Shown here piece after piece: positions 13,252 to 16,221 of a stretch of 16,221 nt of DNA. Every line of letters starts with the position of its first letter. Positions within the stretch are counted from its first letter, which is position 1. This DNA is from DASQUP01 sp035641235 (GTDB lineage Bacteria; Actinomycetota; CADDZG01; WHSQ01), in the NCBI GenBank assembly GCA_035641235.1, contig DASQUP010000124.1, positions 1-16,221 on the forward strand, given 5' to 3'. Both the position numbers and the translations under genes were made by a program. The notes below the pieces were generated by a model. That model saw only the letters and a program-made list of their open reading frames with translations. It was not told where the DNA came from and made no database searches.

Positions 13252-14352
13252 TCAGCCCTCTCTCCTTCTAGCCAAGGTCACTAGTAGGTCGTCGCCGGAT
13301 CGCGCCGTCTCACGGATGCGCCACAAATGGGCACCGGACATCGACCGCACGCCGAGGTCACCGATATCCGGCCCACCCTTTCCGGCGAGTTTGGGTGCGT
13401 AGTGGAGTTCAAGGCGGTCGACGAGGTCGTCCGCGAGCAACGATGTCGCCAGCCCGGCGCCCCCTTCGCAGTAGAGATCGAGTACCAGGCGCTCGCCCAG
13501 CGCCGTCACAAGCTCGCCGAGGTCCACGCCGCGTTCGCTCCCGTCGAGCACAATCACCTCGGCCCCAACCTCCTTCCACGCCACATGAACCTCATGGGAT
13601 GACGCATCGGTGGTTGCGACCAGCACCTCTCCGGCCCCGGAGAAAACCTTCGCCTTGGGATCCGTCCGGCCCGACGAATCGACAACCACTCGGAGCGGCT
13701 GTCGTTCGGCACCAACGTCTCGGGCAGTCAGCTGAGGATCGTCGGACTCGACCGTCCCCGCTCCAACCATCACTGCGTCTGCAACCGCGCGGCGCTTGTG
13801 CACCTTCCTGCGCGTCTCGGGTCCCGTGATCCAACGCGCCGTTCCGTCCGGAGCCGCTATTCGCCCGTCGAGGGTGAGGGCGAGCTTCAATGTGACGAGC
13901 GGCCGCCCGGTGGTCCGGTGATGGACGAAAGCAGCATTTAGTTCCTTCGCCTCGGCGCCGAGTAGGCCAACTTCGACCTCAACTCCACGGGAGCGCAGGT
14001 ACCCGAATCCGCGTCCCCGGACCCTCGGGTCCGGATCCTGCATCGCTGCCACTACACGGCGAACCCCGGCTGCCGCCACCGCCTCACAGCACGGGAGCCT
14101 GGGACGTCCATCCAACGCAGCGTGGTGACTGCACGGCTCGAGGTTGATGTAAAGGGTTGTGCCGGCCGCATCGATTCCTTCGAGCGCAGCCATCTCTGCG
14201 TGCGGATACGGAGGTCCCTGGTGTGCCGCTTCGCCCACCACCGAACCGTCGCGAACGAGGACTGCACCGACCTTGGGATTCGGCGACGTGTGTGAGGCCG
14301 AGGACGCCAGCTCCAGGGCCCGCCGCATCATTGTCACGTCTGTTTCCGACAC
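13252..14352 (-). CDS. ribD: bifunctional diaminohydroxyphosphoribosylaminopyrimidine deaminase / reductase
   Basis: Carries out the second and third steps after GTP opening. The N-terminal deaminase has MRRALELA, SPNPKVGAVLV, the zinc ligand and proton shuttle in HAEMAAL, and two zinc cysteines (EPCSH and LPCC). The stretch between these cysteines is CX13C instead of the usual CX8C of PCSHxGRTPPC forms, so there is a five-residue insertion. The C-terminal reductase (from about residue 150) has RPLVTLKLALTLDGRIA, WITGPETRRKVHKRRA, DAVMVGAGTV and a final CEGGAGLATSLL. The GTG at 14352 follows GGAGG by 4 bases and gives 366 residues. The frame is open to 14433, but that part reads through the riboswitch expression platform. 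First gene of the rib operon. Confidence 0.95.
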   Translation of the reverse strand: MSETDVTMMRRALELASSASHTSPNPKVGAVLVRDGSVVGEAAHQGPPYPHAEMAALEGIDAAGTTLYINLEPCSHHAALDGRPRLPCCEAVAAAGVRRVVAAMQDPDPRVRGRGFGYLRSRGVEVEVGLLGAEAKELNAAFVHHRTTGRPLVTLKLALTLDGRIAAPDGTARWITGPETRRKVHKRRAVADAVMVGAGTVESDDPQLTARDVGAERQPLRVVVDSSGRTDPKAKVFSGAGEVLVATTDASSHEVHVAWKEVGAEVIVLDGSERGVDLGELVTALGERLVLDLYCEGGAGLATSLLADDLVDRLELHYAPKLAGKGGPDIGDLGVRSMSGAHLWRIRETARSGDDLLVTLARRREG

Positions 14353-14464
14353 CTTGCCTCCGGCCGCGCAACAGCTCCGGGGCGAGAGGGAGCAACGACA
14401 GACGGACCGCCGCGTATGCGACGGTTGAGGCACCGGATGCCCGGCGCGCCAGACGCCTCGTCGT
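14353..14464 (-). promoter_or_regulatory. expression platform of the FMN riboswitch, probable Shine-Dalgarno sequestration
   Basis: The 112 bases between the aptamer and ribD contain no terminator with a U-run. UGCCUC (minus strand, 14432-14427) can pair exactly with GAGGCA (14360-14355), which includes the ribD Shine-Dalgarno GGAGG (14361-14357). The same GCCUC can instead pair with GAGGC (14459-14455), just after the aptamer's last stem, or AGACG/CGUCU can form a small hairpin there. These exclusive pairings suggest translational control. The pairing scheme is my inference. Confidence 0.55.
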
Positions 14465-14588
14465 CTCTTCTCCCATCCGGACTTTCACCGTCGGTTCCGG
14501 AATCTCACCGGATCCACCTCCGCAGAGGGTCGCGGACTTCCGCTCACGCGGTCACCGCCGGTCGGGAATTTCACCCTGCCCCGAAGAG
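14465..14588 (-). ncRNA. FMN riboswitch (RFN element)
   Basis: Read on the minus strand, the conserved blocks occur in order: CUCUUCGGGGCAGGGUGAAA, UUCCCGACCGGCGGUGA, a variable arm, UCCGGUGAGAUUCCGGAACC, GACGGUGAAAGUCCGGAUGG, GAGAAGAG. The outer P1 stem is CUCUUC (14588-14583) with GAAGAG (14470-14465). This is the classical six-arm FMN aptamer, and it sits directly ahead of ribD. FMN binding is expected to lower expression of the rib operon. Confidence 0.97.
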
Positions 14589-14606
14589 TCCGACTTACTT
14601 CAGGTC

Positions 14607-14612
14607 AGTATA
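14607..14612 (-). promoter_or_regulatory. -10 box of the rib operon promoter
   Basis: TATACT on the minus strand (14612-14607) would start transcription near 14600, about 12 bases before the first aptamer stem, which is the right place for a riboswitch-led transcript. The -35 region is weak (TAGTCG at about the 17-base spacing). The box lies 34 bases after the stop of the upstream decarboxylase gene, so the rib operon probably has its own promoter. Confidence 0.6.
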
Positions 14613-14646
14613 GGCCCGCCCGTTCGGATCGACTATCGGGTAGGGG

Positions 14647-16044
14647 TCAGAGTCCCTCGGCGGCGCGCCGGAGGACCTCCACGGCCTCCTCGATTCGCGC
14701 CCGATTCGTGCGGTGCGCCAGCACGCAGACCCTCAGCATGAATCGGCCGTCGACGACGGTGCTCGAAAGGAACATCCGGCCGGAGTTGTTGATTCGTTCG
14801 AGCAGCTCACGGTTGACCTCGTCGTCTCGGCCCCGCAACCGGAACGGAACGATTGAGAGCGGCGGCTCCCAGACATCGAAGCGATCGTCGGCCGCAAGTC
14901 CCTCGTACACGATGCGAGCGAGGTCGAGCTTCTCGTCTAGTGCGTTCCTGAACGCCGCGAGCCCGTGGAGGTGAAGCGGGAGCCACACGCGCAGTCCTCG
15001 GAAGTCCCGTGTGAGTTCCGGGGAATGGTCGGCGAAGTTTGGTATCCCGCGCGTATCCGCCAGGTCCTGAAGGTAGTGGGCGTCGACCTGATGGGCGCGC
15101 CGGAGCGAGTCACCATCGCGCGCCAGCAGGCACCCGCATCCGTACGGAAGGAACAGTCCTTTGTGCGGATCGAGGGTGATCGTGTCGCCTGTGTCGATGC
15201 CCGCGAGCGCCCGGCGGCCCCGTTCGGTCAGCTGGAAGAACCCTCCGTACGCCGCGTCGACGTGGAACCAGAGCTCCTCAGCCGCCGCGATCGAAGCGAT
15301 CTCCGGGAGCGGATCGACGGCGCCCGTATTCGTTGTTCCTGCGCTCCCCACCACGAGGAACGGTCTCCGGCCCGCCGCACGATCCGCGCGAACCGCTTCA
15401 ACCAATGCCTCCGGTCGCATCCTCCACCCTTCGTCGCATTCGATTGTGCGCAGGGCCGAGCGAGGAAATCCGGCGATCACGGCGGCTTTCGCAACCGATC
15501 CATGGGTGTGCTCGGTGAGGTAGATGGCTCCGTCCGCAAAGGATTCGCCGAGCAGCTCCGTGCGAGCGGCAACTATGGCGGAGAGGTTCGCCATCGAGCC
15601 GCCGGACGTTAGGACGCCCTGCGAACCGTCGCCGTAGCCGAACGACTCGCACAGCCACCTGACGACGGAGGCCTCGATCGCCGCCATGGCGGGAGCCGGC
15701 GCCGCGAGATTCACGAAGCGGTTGGTGATGTTGGCAAGAAAGCTTGCGATCGCAGCGGAATAGAGTCCCCCACCGGGGATGAACGCCATGTAGCCCGGGC
15801 CCGTCGTGTCGAAGGAACCCGCCGCGGCCTCGTCAACGATGCCGAGGAGCTCGTCGAAGTCCCCGCTCTCCTCGGATGGTCGTCCCTCGAGCAGATGCTG
15901 CGCGAGCTTCCAGGCCGCCTCGTCAACTCCCGTCGCGGGAGCGGTGGCCCGCTGCTCTATGTAGTCGGCGGCAAATTCGAGAGCCGCGCGGCCGATCTGC
16001 TCCATGGCTTGGCGATCGGGTTCGAGCGGGCGACCCTTCGTCAT
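14647..16044 (-). CDS. PLP-dependent group II amino acid decarboxylase
   Basis: A 465-residue fold-type I PLP enzyme of the Pyridoxal_deC family (aromatic-L-amino-acid, glutamate and related decarboxylases). Visible features are GPGYMAFIPGGG near 82-93, SGGSMANLSAIVAAR (147-161), H181 in THGSVAKAA (stacks on PLP), HVDAAYGGF with D263 (contacts the pyridine nitrogen), and DPHKGLFLPYGCG with K295 as the Schiff-base lysine. The N-terminal swapped helices and the small C-terminal domain are complete. Substrate cannot be read from the sequence: an aromatic amino acid is most likely from the overall look, but no transporter or amine pathway gene is nearby. The ATG at 16044 has GGAGAG 7 bases upstream; a GTG at 16059 is less likely. 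The repeat element lies directly upstream. Confidence 0.9.
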   Translation of the reverse strand: MTKGRPLEPDRQAMEQIGRAALEFAADYIEQRATAPATGVDEAAWKLAQHLLEGRPSEESGDFDELLGIVDEAAAGSFDTTGPGYMAFIPGGGLYSAAIASFLANITNRFVNLAAPAPAMAAIEASVVRWLCESFGYGDGSQGVLTSGGSMANLSAIVAARTELLGESFADGAIYLTEHTHGSVAKAAVIAGFPRSALRTIECDEGWRMRPEALVEAVRADRAAGRRPFLVVGSAGTTNTGAVDPLPEIASIAAAEELWFHVDAAYGGFFQLTERGRRALAGIDTGDTITLDPHKGLFLPYGCGCLLARDGDSLRRAHQVDAHYLQDLADTRGIPNFADHSPELTRDFRGLRVWLPLHLHGLAAFRNALDEKLDLARIVYEGLAADDRFDVWEPPLSIVPFRLRGRDDEVNRELLERINNSGRMFLSSTVVDGRFMLRVCVLAHRTNRARIEEAVEVLRRAAEGL

Positions 16045-16081
16045 CGAGTCACTCTCCACAACCCGAACGAGCGTGCCGGCC

Positions 16082-16221
16082 TAGTGCCTCGACCAGCAAT
16101 GTCGGTAGGGCTCTGCGGGCGAAAAAGCTGCGCCTGGCTGCGTTCTCGGTCGGGCACGTACGCTCCTGGTACGCACCCTCCCTGCGGCCTTGCCAGGCTT
16201 GTTTTTCGCGCCGCAGAACCT
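16082..16221. repeat. palindromic MITE-like element (copy B), cut by the window end
   Basis: It opens with a 27-base arm (16084-16110) that matches 1376-1402 at 26 positions. An imperfect palindrome follows: CTCTGCGG with GCGAAAAA (16111-16126) mirrors TTTTTCGCG with CCGCAGA (16202-16217), CCTGGC (16133-16138) mirrors GCCAGG (16192-16197), and around the centre CGTAC (16157-16161) mirrors GTACG (16169-16173). I see no open reading frame of interest. By symmetry the element should continue past base 16221 with the complement of its opening arm. Confidence 0.75.

Noticed and set aside
16111..16221. The terminal palindrome as a tRNA, riboswitch or simple terminator.
   Set aside because: It lacks a tRNA cloverleaf and aptamer cores, and the flanking arm shared with 1376-1402 marks it as a repeat element instead.

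Overview
The window looks like chromosomal DNA of a high-GC actinobacterium (phylum Actinomycetota). The gene neighbourhoods support this: a DUF1844 gene next to infC-rpmI-rplT, followed by a TsnR-like rRNA methyltransferase, a histidine kinase and pheS-pheT, then argF and a 3-methyladenine DNA glycosylase; and a ribD-ribE-ribBA-ribH block followed by hisG. Both orders are compressed versions of arrangements I recall from Streptomyces and Mycobacterium. The genus cannot be read from the sequence. Coding density is high, almost everything is on the minus strand, and no stretch over 300 bases lacks a gene. I saw no tRNA, rRNA, CRISPR array, transposase or prophage gene.

Layout. 1-200 holds the 3' end of a PASTA-domain protein (+). 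342-725 is a small secreted protein (+), facing a small lipoprotein gene at 905-1330 (-) across two terminator-like stem-loops. From 9201 down to 1424 runs a long minus-strand series: infC, rpmI, rplT, a SPOUT rRNA methyltransferase, a soluble histidine kinase, pheS, pheT, argF and mpg. Gaps are 0-40 bases and several stops and starts overlap, so it is probably one or a few translationally coupled operons. Its leader (9202-9400) holds a hairpin plus U-tract just upstream of infC, an apparent attenuator. The DUF1844 gene (9417-9920, +) diverges from infC. It converges on hisG, the last gene of the riboflavin operon ribD-ribE-ribBA-ribH-hisG (14352 to 10025, -), which is headed by an FMN riboswitch (14465-14588) and a likely promoter. 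Upstream lies a PLP-dependent decarboxylase gene (14647-16044, -). The window ends inside a palindromic repeat element that shares a 27-base arm with a second, shorter copy just after mpg.

How the genes work together. The long operon joins translation initiation (IF3), large-subunit assembly (L35, L20), rRNA modification and tRNA-Phe charging, with arginine synthesis (OTCase) and base-excision repair at its distal end. The rib operon encodes a full route from GTP and ribulose-5-phosphate to riboflavin, apart from the phosphatase step, under FMN feedback; hisG adds the first step of histidine synthesis.

The points most worth a second look are: a non-canonical ATC start for infC, and an apparent second non-canonical (ATC-like) start for the rRNA methyltransferase two genes downstream; the infC leader attenuator; the MITE-like palindromic element with a testable prediction for the sequence beyond the window; the sensorless histidine kinase locked between the methyltransferase and pheS; and the loss of the usual arg genes and hisE from otherwise conserved neighbourhoods.
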